From: Shinisaurus crocodilurus
Taxonomy: Eukaryota; Chordata; Lepidosauria; Squamata; Shinisauridae
Assembly (NCBI GenBank): GCA_021292165.1
Contig: CM037879.1
Coordinates: 265,169,160 to 265,233,159, forward strand
Reading direction: 5' to 3'
Length of the DNA: 64,000 nucleotides
The position numbers and the translations under genes are program-made. Position 1 is the stretch's first letter; each line of letters starts with the position of its first letter. The notes below the pieces were generated by a model that did no database searches, was not told where the DNA came from, and was given only the letters and a program-made list of their open reading frames with translations. Shown here piece by piece: positions 41,301-44,300 of this stretch.

Positions 41301-44300
41301 TTCTCTGCCCTACCGTGCCTGTGTACAACACAACCCTAATTTTGAAACCCACAGACAACACCCTCCCTTTGCAAAAGGACATGCTTGAACGACTGCATGC
41401 AAATGGGTCCTTTTGTTGTCCCTAGTTCGGTAGTCTTTTAAATAAAGGCTTACGGTGTAATCCTATGCAAGTTTAGACAGGGAAAAAGGTCTACAACTCC
41501 CAGCATGCCCCAGCCAGCATAGCTGGCTGGGGCATGCTCTTTTTCTGTCTAAAGTTGCATAGGATTGCACCTTTACTTAATTAAACCAAGTCAAAAGTTC
41601 CCTTTTTCCACTCATCACAGCCCTCATGTACTTTTGTGTTTTATCCTCCACGTCCCCGTCCCCCCCGCGCCCTTGGTTTTATTTGCCCTCCACACTTCTG
41701 TCGCTGCATGGAAAGATGAAAGAAAAAAACAAACAATATTTGCTTTTAAGGTTCTCAGATACAGCACCTCACTCAGGTGGGAATTGCTAGCAGGATCGGA
41801 GGTCAACAAGTGGAGATCCCCTCAGGCAGAGCAGGGCATGGCCAGCCGGGGGAACCAGGGTGGCCCCCGTATCGTGGAGAGGATGAATATGCTAGGAGAG
41901 ATGCAGTGAGTACTGTGCTTCCTGTTTGAATAGTTTCTGAAGCAGTCTTGTGTTCACTTAACCCTTTTTTTTTTTAAATATCCTGTGCTGTTTTGGGAGT
42001 TTCCTCCCAAGGCATTTTTTTTTAACTTGCTCCTCTGACCTTTAGCTGCTGCTTTTTGTCTCTTTCACATTCCAGTCCCTGAATCTCTGCTTCTCTGTCC
42101 TTTTCTTTCTCACTGTTGGCTCTTGTCCTGGACTCCAATGCCCATCAGCCACAGCCAGCATGACAAATGGCCTAGAATAATGGGAGTTGTAGTCCAACAA
42201 CATCTGGAGGGCCACAGGTTCCCCACGGCTGCTTCATGCTCACAGTGGGATCTGCTCTTCTGCAATCCTCTTTCTACTGTAGGTAGAACGTTCTAACCCC
42301 CCCCCCGCCGCCCCAGTGGTCCAGACTGGTTAATGTTAGTGGGGCTCCATCAGTACCTACCACTGGAAAAAATTGGCAACTGAGTATGAAGGTGCTCTGA
42401 GTATAACAAAGCAACAAGCTATTTATTTTATTTTTATTTTGGAAAGATGCTGCTTCTAGAATGTGGCCTTTCTAACTCAACCATGCATGCTTGAATTGTG
42501 GCAAGTTCTCCCACCCCCTGGAAAAGCATAGGTACTTGTCACTCGTGGTCCGCTTACTTATTTATTAATAACATTTCTAATCCACCCAATAACCGGTAAT
42601 GTTTTCTGGGCGGATTACAGCCAGTTAAAAAACTAAAATGCAATTTTAAAACAGTTTTAAAATAATAAAATACAATGATAAACAGCAAGCAGCAGAGTAA
42701 TCGATAAAACAGCGATAATAGCCTAGCACTAGGTCTCAAAAAATGCTTGGGAGAAAAGAAAGGTCTTTGCCTGGCTCCGGAAAGGTAACAGGCGAAGTCT
42801 TTGGAGAGTTTATTCCAAAAGTGGGGTGCTACCACTGAGAAGGCCCTCTCTCTTGTAGCCACCCACCTAGCTTCCTTTGGCAGCGGCAGTTGGAAGAAGG
42901 CCCCTGAAGATGATGTATGGGTCCAAGCAGGTACATGCGAGAGGAGACGTGCCATTAGATGCTCTGGTCTCAAGCTGTTTAGGGCTTTAAAGGTCAACAC
43001 CAACACTTTGAATTGAGCTCCCTCCCTCCAGATCCCTTTTTTTGCTAGTAATTGACCATGCTCTGGTGCAAAGATAGACAACAGTTTTTGAGCATGCTGA
43101 AGGTGGTATGATGGAGGCACTGTTGCCTATCCTGTGCATACTCATTTCTTTTGTTCCAATGCCCTCTCTGGTCAATCAGGTTTTACATGTTTTAGAAGCA
43201 CTACCAAAACGTTCTTGATCCAGATACGATAGTGGGATTAGTCTGCAACACCACAAGCTATGAAGCCTCTATTATACCATCCTCAACGCTTTGAGAAAAA
43301 AACAAACTATTGTTTGTTACAGCCTGAGTTCTTTGTGGAATTAATCATAGTGCACTCTTGATTTTTGACCCCTCGTTGTCTTGTGTCCTCAGATCCTTCC
43401 TTTATTGCAGGAAGGTAATACAGCCTGACATGCATTATTGCCTAGCAATAATGGCGTCCCCATCCCACCCACCTCCATCTGTGCCCAAATGGCCATAAAT
43501 TGATTTACTGGAGAAATAAGTAAAAAGGAGGCTCAGTTAGAGAAAAATGCACAACAGAGTCCTGACTTACAGAAGGAAGAGTTGGAATTCTCAACACTGC
43601 TGCAAATCAGATATTGACATAAGCAAGGATGGGCAATTTGTCCCTCAATTTTTGGTTCGTGGGGCAACCCTCTCATAAATGGTGTATCGTGCATCCACTG
43701 TGGAATTGGGGAGCTTGCCATTTCATAATGTGGGAAAGGATTTGAAGGGCCCACAACTATAACAAAATGGTCTTTTTGGAACTCTTCCCATAGCAAGTTT
43801 TAGTAGTAACCCTGCAATTGTATGACACCTGTTAGGTTAGGACTCTGTCCTGGTGCCAAGACTGTTGTGAGAGACCTGTGGTTTCAGCAGACATGGCAGC
43901 GGCCTTAGGCATGCTGAGGCTCCAACACAAGGAAATGCAGAGCAGGTCTCAGAGAGTGCTGTATGCTGCCACACACTGTATAGTCTTCCTTTGCCCTTGT
44001 AAAATCAGATGACACGTGGGTAGGCAGTGGGCATTACAGTAATATGCTGTCAGTGCAGGACCTGGTGGCCTCCCTCAGCAACAAGTTGCACAGAATGAGT
44101 GAGGTCAGCAAGTCTGAGAGCCAGTGGGACCAGTTAGATCAGCCAGTGGGACCAGATTGGCCTTCTGGTGTCACCTGACTTTCTGGACCAGGAAGATTCG
44201 GGTTTCTTGTGTCACAGTCCCATCTGGAACTTCCTGCAGTTTCCTCCTTTGCGCAGCGCTACACGTAGCCAGTACCTGATCTGTAGGGCTTCTAGTTTGA

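Noticed and set aside
42554..43120. 188-codon minus-strand frame as a host gene
   Set aside because: The sequence [18 protein letters not shown] is the C-terminus of L2-type LINE proteins; it is a mobile-element relic.
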